DNA from: Hermodice carunculata
Lineage: Eukaryota; Annelida; Polychaeta; Eunicida; Amphinomidae
Length of the DNA stretch: 64,000 nucleotides
Direction of reading: 5' to 3'
NCBI GenBank assembly: GCA_964020975.1
Contig: OZ026622.1
Coordinates: forward strand, 61,869,759 to 61,933,758
The translations under genes and the position numbers were made by a program. This document shows, piece by piece, positions 41,542-55,294 of the stretch. Every line of letters begins with the position of its first letter. Positions within the stretch are counted from its first letter, which is position 1. The notes beneath the pieces were generated by a model. It was given only the letters and a program-made list of their open reading frames with translations. It searched no databases and was not told where the DNA came from.

Positions 41542-41857
41542 TTGCCTGCAAAGCAGACCAAGGTCTGTGTTACTACACTTGGCCTGCCCTTCTTCGCTTG
41601 ATTTTATTTAAGGTAAGGGAAGCACAACTATACTGTGACCCTCCCCCTAGACTGAGACACCAATCAGGAAGTTCATTATCACCCAGACCAGCAGCAGCCT
41701 CTGGTCCCTAGTGTGCTGAAGCCTGTTACAATGGTAACCACACTCAGCCAATCAGAAACTGAGTCACTTTTCCAACGCTAAAACAGTGACCTTGTCAAAG
41801 AGGGGCAGACCCCAGCGGAGTAGACACATACGCAGCATGGGTCTGCTTTGGAGGCAA
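41542..41857. mobile_element. MITE, 316 bp, same family, 9-bp target duplication
   Basis: The ends TTGCCTGCAAAGCAGACC and GGTCTGCTTTGGAGGCAA are inverted copies at 17 of 18 bases. The flanks CCCATAAAC and TCCATAAAC match at 8 of 9. The interior has no open frame of note. Confidence 0.78.
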
Positions 41858-41866
41858 TCCATAAAC

Positions 41867-44165
41867 ATATTTCTCGAATTTGTGCACGTTTTTTTTAAAT
41901 GGAGTGATTGTTTTATCAATTGCACCAAGTTTTCAATCACATAGTGGTATGGTTAACTATGTTGCATATCGGCAAAGTTGAAAGAACGCAACACTGTGCA
42001 TTTCTACTCCAGTTGTTTGGTGCTACTAATATTTTAAGTTAAATCATATTTTCCTGCGTGGTCAGCCATTATTAATTGCCATATCACACTACAGTGCTGA
42101 GTATTACATCAGTGAAATATTAATCCTGAAGTTATGTCCTTATGGGCAAGAAGAAAAGGATATGTGCTTATACACATTGAACCAAACATTCTAGATTTGT
42201 CATTTTTGTACATAACGTACGTCTCTTTATTCTATGAGCCAACAAAAAATGTAAACGATGTAAATATGTAAAAGTTGCTTGAAACCATGTTTATTCTGTC
42301 AAAACGTTTAAGATATTTTTCTGTGATCCTGTCAGACGGTTGATTAACAACCTTGTCCGGGTTCTATTTGGAGCGTTCGAGACGCAGGGTATTGAGCATG
42401 TGTTGCCAGAAAACCAGGGTAAAATTAGCAACAATTGTTCTCAGTTGTGACTGTCATGTGAAACACTGAGATGTACCATATTATCACAGTTTTGTATATT
42501 TTGCTGCCGTTCATAACCGGAAGATGAAACATGCCTTCAGCTCACATCGACAAACCACCTTTTTGCTTTCTCATGAGCAACATTTAACAGTGATCCCGTG
42601 TCACTGTGTCAATATAAACATTTTAAGTTTCCTATTTTAAAAAGGGAAATGAACAACCATTTAATACCAGGTGTTCAAATTGAATTGAGTTGAATCACAT
42701 AACAATATCTGTTAGTCAGTTCAGCAGAATTTAGAGCAAAATTGGTCGGTAGCACCACAGGGGTAGTGCTAAGTAAAGCAAGCTGTAAATTGTCACTCCA
42801 CAGCCTAGTAACTTCTTGCATTACTCGGGGGACACGTTTCGTGATATTAATTCAAATTATGAAGTGCAATTTCGTGTTGAATTGCGGTTTCATTATAAAT
42901 GAATACGTTTAAATGAAAATCAACAACGGGTTAAAGGACATCATATGATAAACCAAAAAGCAGATATACTCTTTTTCAAATTTTGTAAATTTGCAATGAT
43001 GATAACAATTATGACAGTAAAGGCCTGATTTCTGTTGAAATTGGTTCAGTTCTAATACTTTCTTCATTCTATATTATATTTATATTTCTAGATAAAATGG
43101 TAGGATTTCGCACAGACTAGTGGAATACTATTATGTTTTATCTGGTTGTCATTGTGCTTATTTTTCGTGATAAAAGTTCCTTCATTCACGCCATTTTCGC
43201 TGTATCATACCATTTGCTTTCTAGCTGTATAGATTCAAGAGTGAGTCTGGCTATTGGATTGTTAAAAGTGTCTGAAATAAAGTTATGTTTCATTAATAGG
43301 CTTTTTCTTACTGCCAACCACAAACATAACGCAGTTACATGGTGATTCAAATATACCTTAAAGAACTGGGGGTTAAATGTTATCCAGTGCCGGTGCTCAA
43401 GATACAGAGGGTACATCAATAATGAAAATATGCACAGCCATTTAAGCAATCAGTACGAGTGAACCAGCAACTTCGGGAATCAAACTACTCCAGAGTGAAC
43501 TTGCGTGCGGTGTTTTTCATTTCCAGACCAAATATGTCGTCAAAGCCATGGGCTAAGTATGAGGGGAAGTTTCCGAATTTTAAATCGGGAATACTGCCTG
43601 AAGTCAGGCAGATCTTATAATTGGAAGAGGTGAGCAGGATCCTAACAGAAGAATAATGTGCTTTAAGGAGCCAAGGGGTACTCCCTGGGAAATTTTAAAA
43701 GATTGGGTGCCAAATGGCTGATTCTGTGCTATTTTGGCCCAAATTATGCTAAATAGAGAATCTTACATGACCCAAAATGAGTTACTATATTCCCCGACAA
43801 CAATAATCCTAAATGATAGAAAAATAGTAACTCACTCCCAAGCCATGTAAGATTTTTTTTTGTTCTGCGTTTGATCTTGGGGTTGTTGATAAGTATGCCA
43901 GGAACAATGGAAGTATTCCTGGACGGAAACGATATAACTGCAATAAAATGAAAGAGCTGACATGTGACCTGTCGTGTGTGACTACTTTTGCATTCCACGC
44001 AAAATATTGGTAAAGCAGTCCCAAACATAGAATTGAACGACAGAGAGACAGAATACTAGTTGCAGACAACCTTTGTGGCAACATTTGCGGGATCTTGTTA
44101 AAACAGAAAATCTAACAATGAGTGCCAAAAAGGTTTATCTGCAAGTATTACTCAATACATGTATT
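41867..44165. other. Intergenic, no convincing gene
   Basis: A 28-codon frame M-S-S-K-P-W-A-K-Y-E-G-K-F-P at 43532..43618 follows a TTCATTTCCAG site and looks faintly coding, but no partner exon was found. Nothing else is seen. Confidence 0.5.
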
Positions 44166-44166
44166 A

Positions 44167-44235
<69 letters not shown>

Positions 44236-44352
44236 CTATCTAGCCATTACTCAATACTGGATTTCTCTCCCTCGTTTATCTCTCTTCTCTCTCTTTTCTC
44301 TCTGTATCTTTCTTTCTCTCTGCCTCTCTCTTTCTCTCTATCTCTCTCTCTC
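44166..44352. repeat. CT-rich tract: (CT)n, (CTAT)n, then impure CT
   Basis: About 26 CT units, six CTAT units, and 90 further bases of impure pyrimidine. 44353..45559 shows nothing else. Confidence 0.93.
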
Positions 44353-45559
44353 AAAAAAAACACCAACGAGTCCCTAAATGCTGTCTGCAACTGCGTGCCA
44401 ATGCTAGATCTTCTGCCCTACAGATATATATTTGACAATTATTACAGAATAATCAAATTGGGGCGAAAGTTCTGTGGCGCTTTTGCCATTTTCCTTGCCA
44501 TTAAACTACTTGACCAACATGAAACAAGTTACAACAATGATAAATTGTCCGCAACCAGATGCAGTATGAACGCTTAGCATGGCTTGAGAAAAGTGCTTGG
44601 TGTGTGAAAAATATGCATTTCTCTCTATCCATGCGCGTGTGTTTATGAACGGTATTAAGAAAGGAAAAAATATGTTCGTTTACCGGTGGGGCTTTCAATC
44701 TGGAACGCACACACATCACATACGTCACTGAGAAGCAACTTCTTTGCCGCACGTTTTTTCATAATCTGTGCTGAAAGGCATTTTTATCTTCATTGTTGCA
44801 AATATAGAAGTTCTGTTACTTTTCAATGAGGTAAAATGGGTAAATGCAAATCATACACTTGACCAGATCACAGTCATTAGTCTTGCACTATTTATTTTAC
44901 ACTTGCAGTATGGCAGGAAATGTACTAAGTGTGTGAATGTGGCTTTTATTGTACTTAGAAACTGCTTTGGAAGATTGGTTTGAGCATAATTTTTTTCCGT
45001 TCGGACTTAATGTGCGCTAATATACGAGCTACCCAGTAACACTACAATGACAATTCTTCTAAAGATTTTATTTGCATGAAACTGACATGCTGAGTTTTTT
45101 TAGAAAATGGTGTTGGAGTATCACGAAATTGTTGATACGTGGCTCAGAGAAATCCCAATTCATTGGTGAATCAGACGTAGATACTGTTCGTTTAGAAAAA
45201 CTAAAATCTCTCATTTCGAAGTTATTTTTATTTAAAAACCCAGCGTCATCTATATAATTAAAATGTCTGTTCTGAAAACTTAAAATTCGGAAAACTTGTT
45301 TTTATTAAAAGTTTTGATTAACATGGTAAATCTCGGCTTGAAAATGTACCGTGACCATTTTACTGAACGACGCCTCTGTTTAGTTCTTGCGATGTCCGTC
45401 TGTGAATATGTCAAATAGGCTAATTATTACTCTATTTTCCTGGTATTGCTACTCTATTCCACAGCCGTCGAGCTGCAAATGTTCTAATAAAACTATTTAT
45501 TACTGTAGCTTTTATCATTCCCTTTGTATGGTTCACCTTGTGCTTTATCTTTTCAATTT

Positions 45560-46345
45560 GGCACCTGAACATACTTATACCTGTTGCTTTTATCTTTACC
45601 CAAGATACTCATATTCATGTACCTCTTTGATTTCAATCAACTGCTCTCTACTCTCTGGAATTTGGAATTTCAACAGTCTCCACTTTCTATTGCCACCTGT
45701 TTTCTTTCCTTCAGTCATAATTTGGCTTTTGTCTTGGCTAAACTCTAACCTCCGCTTATTCCCATATTCCCCTACAATGTTTAACATATCCTGTAGTTCC
45801 TTTTGAGACTCGGCCATGAGCACAATGTCATCTGCAAAATGAACCCACAAATTTCCAGGTGTCCTTTGTTGCTCTCTTATGACAATCCATTCACCTAAGT
45901 CCTTAATCTATAGAGCAAACAAAAAGCACACACCCTTGCTTTAGGCTTATGTACACCAGTGCATTTTGTACCACTACATTTTCCACTTAAAGAGTACAAT
46001 CTACATCCTTGTATAGGGCTTTTACTACTTCCAGAAAGTTGCCTCCAAATCCTAACCTACCAACTTTTTCCCATGGAGCATTTCTCCATGTCTTATCGTA
46101 TGTCTTTCGCATACCTAAAACCAAAAAACATGAAAACCTTTCTTTGCTTTTGCCTTGCCAATTCTAAAACCTGAGTCAGTGTAAATACATGATCGCCTAC
46201 CTCTCTCCTTGGTCTGAAACCATTCTGAGTTATCCCAGAAGCCCAAGTTTTTTTACGAATTTTACGAACGTGAGAGCAGACATCAAATGTTTGCAACTCT
46301 GAAAGACTGTGTCTTCCATTCGAAACACCGTATCCAAACAAGGGT
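45560..46345 (-). mobile_element. LINE reverse-transcriptase fragment
   Basis: Minus-strand frames give N-G-F-R-P-R-R and V-D-H-V-F-T-L-T-Q-V-L-E-L-A, then V-H-F-A-D-D-I-V-L-M-A-E-S and F-S-Q-D-K-S-Q-I-M, i.e. reverse-transcriptase blocks in correct order. The frame shifts between the two parts. F-A-D-D is intact. It lies between the two main genes. Confidence 0.72.
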
Positions 46346-47040
46346 CACTGGAGCATTTTTTCTTCGTGTGAGAAACTGCAGTTCTCCACTTGATTAAAAT
46401 TCTACAATTAATGCCATATTGCGGGTTGTGGAACAGTTCCTATAGGGTTTGTCCAGGTTGACAGAACAGTCCCCACATATGTACAGAAGATAAATACATA
46501 CCGAACATCAGAAAATGTTTCTATCTAATACCCTGTAACGAAGCAAAGGGCCAATATACCAGATGCATCGGTATAAATATCGAATCAGCATGAATACCTG
46601 TACTCCATGGATAATCCTTATGAAGCTGACTTATGTGAACAGAGCGCACAAAAAATGTTACCGCTATATAGTTCAGAGGCTGCTTAAGTACATTTAAAAT
46701 TAATTTGAAAATTGCCATTATCAGTAAAATGCAGTCATAAGTGAATAGAAGTATTGATAGACTCGTTTAATCTCATACGCCGTGTCCACCTACGTTGTCT
46801 TGTATAACCATTTACACTGAATATATATTTGAAAAAATAGCAACAAAGTTAACCATCTAAGCACTGCATTCGGTTAAAGATATATATCACAAATTAACCA
46901 TTGCCATTATCATAAAACTGTTGTAGAAAAGCGCAGTACATACACAATTCGAAAACCATCTGCAGTTTCTCTGATCATTCTGCAAATTGACGTATTTTGT
47001 GTTAGCTGCGTAATTAAATTCATAACGCTGCTCGGCTTTT

Positions 47041-47180
47041 CATCACTGCACTGTTATAATGCCTGTGTGACAACACAGACATTCTTTTTTTGTTGGACTT
47101 CTTTACTTCTTTCTTTCATCTGCTTCTTCTTCTTTTTTTTCTTCTTCCTTACTAGCAAAATTTGTCCGACAATTTTCTCG
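47041..47180 (-). repeat. Copy of an interspersed repeat ending in a near-palindrome
   Basis: Read on the minus strand: GTCGGACAAATTTT, a purine-rich A/G tract, then TGTCTGTGTTGTCACACAG. The same order occurs at 59475..59570 on the plus strand. Both copies lie beside units of the ~140-bp satellite. Confidence 0.65.
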
Positions 47181-47321
47181 GACACTATTACACTTAGAAA
47201 CGCAAATTATCGATCCACACACACAGTCAAACATTTTTTACAAATCGGGGTGAACATTTTGTAATTTATGCAAATTAGGGCCATTTGAATCTTCACAACC
47301 CGCAAAAATGGGTCTCGTAGC

Positions 47322-47462
47322 TGGGGACATCTGGTGGCAAAAAATTTAAGTTCAAGTTGTGGCCAGCTTGCTAGGCAACACACTTGTCTGATGTCACAGC
47401 TTGGGACATCTGGTGGCTCAAAAGTTCAGTTCAGGGTATGCAAAGGTTGCTAGGCAACAAGT
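47322..47462. repeat. Two-unit ~75-bp tandem repeat
   Basis: GGGACATCTGGTGGC followed by a GTTGCTAGGCAAC-like segment occurs twice in a row with drift. 47463..48650 shows only an (AC)n at 48047..48068. Confidence 0.7.
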
Positions 47463-48715
47463 TCTCTCTAAGATGAGAACAAGGTAAGACCCGCAGTGTT
47501 TACTTTAGCATGAGACTTCGTATGTATGAAAACCAAAACATGAAACTGAAGAAGTAAGCTACATGTCAATGTCTCTAAACCTCCAAGTCTGTATGGTGAC
47601 TGGCAATAGAGAGGGGCCAGCCATAGATGTAGGCTGTAGTAAGTCCCGATGTGTGGATGAAAACTTACATTAAGAAATATCACCGGGGCATAAATAGGCT
47701 CCTCACCCTCGAACATTGAAAGAGCCAGATTCCGTTTTCACATTTTGACAACGATGTAAGAATTTTTGTTAAATACATGCTACACCTAGACAGTACTTCA
47801 CAGCCTCTAGTGAGCTGGAACAATGTGGGTTATGAAATGCCTGCTGTGTCTTCACTATCAACACAGCAAACAATCAGATAAACAGGCCAAACAGAGAGCT
47901 GCAAAATGGTCCCCAAGTTCCAAGGTGTCTTGAAGCCTGGGCACCAGTTTCACAAGTGACAACATGGTTGAATGGTTTTCATTGCAACTCACAGATCAGG
48001 CCAGTAATAACTCAAGTAATTATCTACCAGCAGTTATGCATGAGCCACACACACACACACACACACACAGAGTCTAGGTCCAGTAAGGATGGGTCATACC
48101 AGTCACATGGGAGAATACGTAAACACAATTGTTGCTTTTACTTTATGTTAGGAAGTAGTTCAAATTGTTGGGTTTTACAAGTTATTAGAATTTAATGTTT
48201 GAGTAGACTTATTTGGCTGGGGTGTGGGGTGGGGTGAAACCACATGGGATGAAAAGTATTTCAATGCCTATGCTATGCTCAACCTCAATCATTAATCTGT
48301 GTTCCAGAATGTTCCCACACTGATGAATTAGCATGCATAAAGGTTATGTAACTTGTGGACGCTTTTAATGTACAGTTGTATTTTTGCTACCATCAGAGAG
48401 GCACACACATATGGATGCAAGTTATTTCAACTGACTTGACTGGTGTTTTACAATTACTATGACTGTAAGCAAGAGTTTGTTTCCAAATATTGTATAGTAT
48501 TTGATTTGTGGTAAACTATTTTTGGGGTAATCTGATGTTAGTACTTTTGTCTGCTCAATGACAGAATAATTTCAGTGAATTTGACTGGCTGTCATTGGCT
48601 AAATTATTGTGTACCATCCGTTCACCTTTAGGAGACTATTTATATACGGAAACTCCAAACTAGGTATGACATAGGTCCATACATGGCTTTTTTATGAAGA
48701 TGGGTGACAGTTTTG

Positions 48716-49060
48716 AAAAAAATGGCAAATTAGAGTCATTTGAAAATTTAAACAATAAATATCTTCAAAACTATTATAGGCACAGGTGCCATTCCAACTT
48801 CAATTCATATGTTTGTTTTCTAAGTGCATCCAATAAACCACCAACAAAGAATATACTTTATGCTAATTAGGGGCACTTGAAAATTTTAAATGTTCAATAT
48901 CTTCAAAGTTATTATAGCTAGAGGCGTCATTCCAACTTGAACTCATAGATTTGCGCTGTGGGCACATTCAGTGAACCACAAACAAAAATTGTAGATTTTT
49001 TATTTGATAGGGGGACTTAAAAATCTAAATGTTGAATGTCTACCTGTCTATCTCCAAAAC
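48716..49060. repeat. Degenerate ~140-bp satellite, about three units
   Basis: AATATCTTCAAAACTATTATAG, with variants, recurs at about 48758 and 48897 and more weakly near 49040, each followed by GCCATTCCAACTTCAA-like sequence. 49061..50150 shows no gene. Confidence 0.65.
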
Positions 49061-50153
49061 TATTAAGTGTAGTGTGTCCCATTTCGGTATCACATCCTAG
49101 GTTTCTCCGTCATCAATTTTGTCCAGAGTTAAGCTCACAGATGCCACTAAGGCCAGAATATTTGAATAGTGTGTGGCCCTATCAGTGAAGTTGATATAAT
49201 GCAAATTAGGAGCAACAATAGCAAATTTGCATGTACATATTTGTGATAGACCAGATATACAACAGGCCATGATCTGTCATCAGCAGTCAATTACACGTAC
49301 ATGTAAACATATGTAAACCACTAGGATTTGTTGTTTACACTCATACAGGTCATAACACTGTTTATGCTACCATATGGTGACCAGTTTGTCATCAGTTCAT
49401 GCTGTAGTGTCAACAGTGATCCATTAATGTATCAAAGTTGCAATAAAATCGTACTACAATTGACTAGAGTTTCTCACTACATGACCAAATCTTGTTTGTT
49501 TGCTGACACTTTACATTCTGTTGTATCAAAAATTAGTTCTTTCTGTCTGGCATTTCTTTTTTACCTGCGGATTTCCACGAGTTTTACTTTGCTGTAGTTT
49601 TTTTTCTGACATTTCATGTTTTCTGTCATGTAGCTTTTCCAATTTCATTTTGAATGTACAATGCAACACGTTTCCTTTGTTGGCACACAGACATATTTGC
49701 TTTAACCCTTTCCCCCATAAACTGGCCAAAACCGGCTGGTGGTCAAATGTCGTCTCCTTCAGTGTTTTCAACTAATTTCAACAGTTATGAAAAAAACAGT
49801 TTGACTGAAAAATGTACATGAGACTTATCAAGATCTCATGCCAAGGAAAGCTGTTGACTCAGTCTTCACTCAAGGGGGAAATAGTTAAAGCTAATCTTCT
49901 TTTGTAGTTCGTCGGCTGCTTTTGATATCATACAAGGATGTAAGCCTATGACGACAGGATGAAGTGATCAATTTCAGCAGTTATAAATTATGAGCTTATA
50001 TACTTAATCGATTGCTCATTTTGGCTACCTGACCATTATATGGTCTTGCACATATTTGCTAATATAATCCGTGAACAGTCTATAACACAAATAATGCATA
50101 GTTGTATACATCACAATACCTTAAGTAGTGCAAGGACGGACAATCAATGCCAT

Positions 50154-50368
50154 GTTCAACATCATTGACCCTCATTACTGCGACACACTTAGCAGGTCCA
50201 CGGGTATGTAAGAGCTTACTGCGTTAAACATCATCGACCCTCATTATTGCGACACACGTATCTGGTCCACAGGTATGTAAGAGCTTACTGCGTTCAACAT
50301 CATTGACACTCATCATTACGGCACACTTGTCTAGTCCAGGCAAATATAAGGGCTTACTAAGTTAAAGA
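50154..50368. repeat. 69-bp minisatellite at the 3' end of the extracellular gene, about three units
   Basis: The unit TTCAACATCATTGACCCTCA ... TATGTAAGAGCTTACTGCG repeats at 50155, 50224 and 50293. The last unit runs into the final exon and contains its donor-like GTAAGC (minus strand), so each unit carries a copy of that site. Confidence 0.85.
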
Positions 50369-50549
50369 TTTTCAGTTGGAAGTTGTCGAAATAAGCAGTC
50401 CCTGTTCTATCTGTGAAGGTTACAACCGCCTCTAGATATTTGATGTCTCGACCCGCCCAAACGTTGACAGACTTCTTCTCCCAGTCATGCGATCCAGCTG
50501 AGAAAGAAACACTGCTTGTATCCAAGATATTCGACATCGCATCTTTTGC
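50331..50549 (-). CDS. Extracellular gene, exon 11, end of carbohydrate-binding-like domain
   Basis: Acceptor GTATTTTAG, entry phase 0. It codes S-A-G-S-H-D-W-E-K-K-S-V-N-V and V-V-T-F-T-D-R-T-G-T-A-Y-F-D-N-F-Q-L, the hallmark ending of CBM-like domains. It then either stops at 50331 or is spliced at the GTAAGC donor whose G is at 50357. Copies of that donor recur in the minisatellite just beyond it. Confidence 0.88.
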   Translation of the reverse strand, partial: AKDAMSNILDTSSVSFSAGSHDWEKKSVNVWAGRDIKYLEAVVTFTDRTGTAYFDNFQLKIFNLVSPYICLD

Positions 50550-51091
50550 CTAAAATACAAACACAAAGTATAAGTTGCGAAAAGTTGTTTTTCATACATC
50601 CAATCAAGCGGCATATACTGGAACTTCAATATACATTGGTGGGCCAGATGTTGGTGAATAAACAAATTTTCGCTTAACATAAAAATGTAATAACTGTGTT
50701 ACTGCTGTACATTACATACATACAACATGGAATATGAAATGGATATGAAATACGTTTAGGTGTGTTCGCCTATCAAAATTAAGGCGGCGATTTTGTCAGG
50801 ATTTCTTTGTTGTTGTCGGTTTACTGAGGGCTGGTACTACATATAAGCTTCTGAAATATGTCTAAACTTAACTTTTTAAAATCGAGCAGTTAAACAAAAA
50901 CGGACACTGGGAGCCAGAGACAATATTCTCGTTACATGATAGGCCTACTTGTTGTCTTAAGACTTCTGATCTATGCGATTCAATGAAAGGTTTACTTACA
51001 TCTAACCGTAAGCCGTATGTCAGGGTGCCACTCGATATGTCTTGCACATTTGCTGCCTTACTGTATGCAATTATCAAGGCTTCTCGTATTC

Positions 51092-51163
<72 letters not shown>

Positions 51164-54100
51164 AACTAAAATAGCACTTGTGTATAGCTCAAACCCGTTA
51201 GGTATTAAATTGTTGTCGTTGTATGTATGGCCCAATCTCTTCAAATTGTGCATAAAAATTAATTTCCTGCTTCATAAAATAATCTGCTTCTGATCAAGTG
51301 AGCATAATTTAACTGTAATACAGACGTTACATTGACTTCTGTCATATAGAAAACCTATGACAGGATTTAGAAACATAAGCAACTGCAACACGTGTGTAAT
51401 CTAGCAGCGGACAAGAGCATCTGTTTCAGGTTTTGTTGTACGTCAATTTTAGGCAAGCTGAGTCAATTTGAAGTTCATCGCCAGTGACCACTGTGAAATG
51501 AAAGTATGCGATTTTCGTTATGTTCAAGCTAATATGTTTTGCAAAGTGACTAAACAAATTTTGGCCAAAGCGTTGATAGTTAAGCTTCAGTTCACGGGGG
51601 TTCCACCAGTGCTGCCCTTATCAACATTACCATCGTTTTTTGTATAATTGCTTTTAGTGATTTTCTGCGCGGTACGTGATTTCTGAGGGTGTAGGTTATA
51701 AGTAAAAGTAACACATTTTATGTGATGTACGACAAGACATGCCCCGCATACAAGAACTCCCGGAGGAAAGGGGTAATTTACGATCAGTAAATAAATATAG
51801 GTAACTTTCAAAAGTAGAAACAAAAACATTAACATAAGCATCTGCGGAAGTGCATTTCAAACATTCTGCTGATGTCAACGTCTTCTTCCTTTCTTGACAG
51901 GAGCTGAGCTGCCTGGACCCAAATGAAACGCGAACATTTATGCTGATATCGCACTATAACTGTTCTGGTAGTAAGATATAAGAGCTTTCGTAAGCAAGGA
52001 ATGATATATGTTCACGTGCATATGTATAACAGTTTTTGCATTGCATGCCTTTGTGCTATTTATGGATTCTTAATATGGAATCTCTAAATAACAAATACTT
52101 TGTGTTTGTTTTGTTACAAGGTCCAAATCAGCTCAACCTGTCCGTTGTCGGGTTCAAGCGGCTACACTTCGCACCAACCGGCCTACACACTCACTGTCTG
52201 CTCTCATAAGTTATATGTACCCACCCTGCAGGAAGTGTCACTGTCTGTTTCATTGTGCCGGCGTTAGCAGTCATTTTGCAACTGTGCGTCCCCAATAAAA
52301 ATTCTTCCTTGACACTTTTCACTGCCACACTTGCACTGCTTTTGGGAATAAAGGTCCAGCCTACTGTCGTCTCCTCACATGATGGGTCGACCAACGATAC
52401 GTCACGGGCGTTGCACTGCCCTTGAAGTTCATCGCCAGTGACCACTGTGAAATGAAATTTGCCTGATATATTAATTTAAGAAGACCTTGAAAAAAGTATG
52501 TAAACTCCTTTACGTTTGGTGTATCTCCGTCCTAGATGTTGCCCTACGTGTCACAAGAAATAAACACAAAATGCAGAAGCCATTGTTGAAATTAAAAATG
52601 GCCGAGATGTTGAATCGTTTTGTTTAATGGGGGTCTGAGTGATGCCTTAAAACTGAAATTGTTTGAAAAATTAGTAGTAAAATAATTAATCCTCACTAAT
52701 TTGTAGCAGTCAAAATTATGCAAATTATGGAAAATGAAAACTTAAATCCTCAGCATATTCAAAACTATGACAGATAGAGACACGATTCCAAATGTTATCC
52801 ATAAGTTTGTAAGGATGGGCTTTAACGTGTACCTAAGATATAGACACGATTCCAAATGCTAGCTATAAGGTTGTGAGGATGAGCTTCCATATGGGCCTGT
52901 TTGTCCGAAGCTTTTGTCGGACAACGTGCAGGCTGCACCTTTTAAACTTGGCATGGTAACAGAGCCAGTGGGGAAGTTGTCTCTCTGATTTGGAATAATC
53001 AACGTGTTTAAAAGTATGCAATTTGGGCCATTAAAACTTTAAAATCTTCAATATCTTCGAAACTAATGCACATAGACACAATTCTAAATGTTACTAATAA
53101 ATTTGTGAGAATGGGCTATCATATGGACCTATCGTCAGATTTGTAGCTACTAACATCATGCAAATTAGAGAAATTAACAAATTTCAGCTGAATCCAATGA
53201 ACCATGATCAAGAATTGTACAATTTCTCTTTATGTAAATAAGGTGAGTACACGAAATCTAAATCTTGAATAACTTCAAAACTATTATACATAGAGGTGCG
53301 ATTCCAACTTCAATTTGTAGGTATGTGACATAGCCCCATCCAATAGACCATTAACCAAAGTTCTAGGCTTTTATTTTTTACACAAATTAGTTAAATGCAC
53401 AAAAATTAAGTCTTGAATAGCTTAAAAATTATCAAAGGTAGTAGTGTCATTCAAACTTCACTTTATAAATTTGTGACAAAATCACATGCAATGAACCAAG
53501 AACCAAAGTTGTAGAATTCTAATTTATGCAAATCAGGCTTATACACAAAATTCATATCATGTTGAACAAAGGCAAAGTGTAGCATTTCAAACTGGATTGC
53601 ATTTTAGGTTCGAATGGACTTATTTTTGGAAGTATTTCGTAACAGATTTTACATGCACTATGCTGAACAGCACTATTTTATTTGGAGTCACTGTCATTTG
53701 ACGATCATATGCGATGGAAAAAGCAAAATACACGCATAAACAAGAGCTCAATGACTTATCTTTTTACCTAAACAGGTAACTAACAGTAAACATCTTATTG
53801 TGTTTTATAATATAGACTTGAATTATGGTCGTTGAATTATTTTCATTTCATAGACAATTATGTAATCCGTACGTTCACAATTTGTGTCACGGCAACCACA
53901 CACAAAACAGTGCGTATATGCGATAGTGTGATAAAGAACGTGTCTGATATCCACTTGCCTCTGTCACGCACGTAGAAGCTATTACTCTTGCGAGATGGTA
54001 GTTCTGACGCAGCCTGCCATAACTTTGAATTCTGAAGGTTTTCCATTTCTGAACATTGAACTGCCAACCAGGTGTCGCCTCCATCTTGGCTAGTCACACA

Positions 54101-54582
54101 AGCTACGCCGTTGTTACTACTCGCAAATAAGGCTCCTGTCAATGCATGTCGACCTAATATGGTACCAACCTGGTGGGACACATCTGTAAAAAAAACAAAT
54201 GCAAAAATATAGCCAAGAATGTGATCAAAGTCCACGTATATGGTATTGGCACAATGATACTCATGAATCGGTTCAAGTCAAAATCAATACTTATGATCAC
54301 CCTATTCTGCTCTTTGATCAGTCTTCCCCTTGGGAAAACTTAAACAGCTTTCAGTAGCTAAATACAATAAAACTTAATGCTTTTCTTGTCCTTGTTCAGA
54401 GATAATGTTCCAGTGTTACATATTACAGCTTAAAATGCATAGAGTCATTTTTCCAAGAAGTCAAATCCTCCGCTTAAGCATCCACTGTGTCAATACAAAC
54501 AAAATAATAATACGTTGATCAAACTCTGCATGCTCGGTTTCTGTTCGAGTTTGAGATCTTTTACTTCCGTTCAAAACAACAA

Positions 54583-54680
<98 letters not shown>

Positions 54681-55127
54681 GTATTATCAAACAACTAAAA
54701 ATATTTTTATTGGGAGATCTCCCAATAAACAGTTGCAACACTTTTATGACTCATGATACGATACTTCTCTATTTATGGTTCAAATAATTTTCAAGTTCAA
54801 TAATATGTCCTTCCAAAGGGCATACAGAAATGTTATCTCACCAAATACAAACTCAAGCAATATTTTCTTTCCCCCACTATCAGTATAAGGCTTTCAATTA
54901 CGTTTGCAAAAAAATGCTATTACTGAAATGACACATGTAGTACCTTGCCATTTCTGGTTTGCAGATTCCTGTCGAAGACACGCTGTTTTACTGGTAGTAG
55001 TTCTGCAAAAGTGTTTCGCGTTACAAAGTCAGCACATCGACGGGATATGTGATAAAAAGAATTTCTATTTTTAAAAAACATTTTAATTAATTTACAAATT
55101 ATCAAACAACTTGTATTGGCAACATAA

Positions 55128-55178
<51 letters not shown>

Positions 55179-55229
55179 ATATACATACATATATATATAC
55201 ACATATATACATATATATTATTATTATTA

Positions 55230-55294
<65 letters not shown>

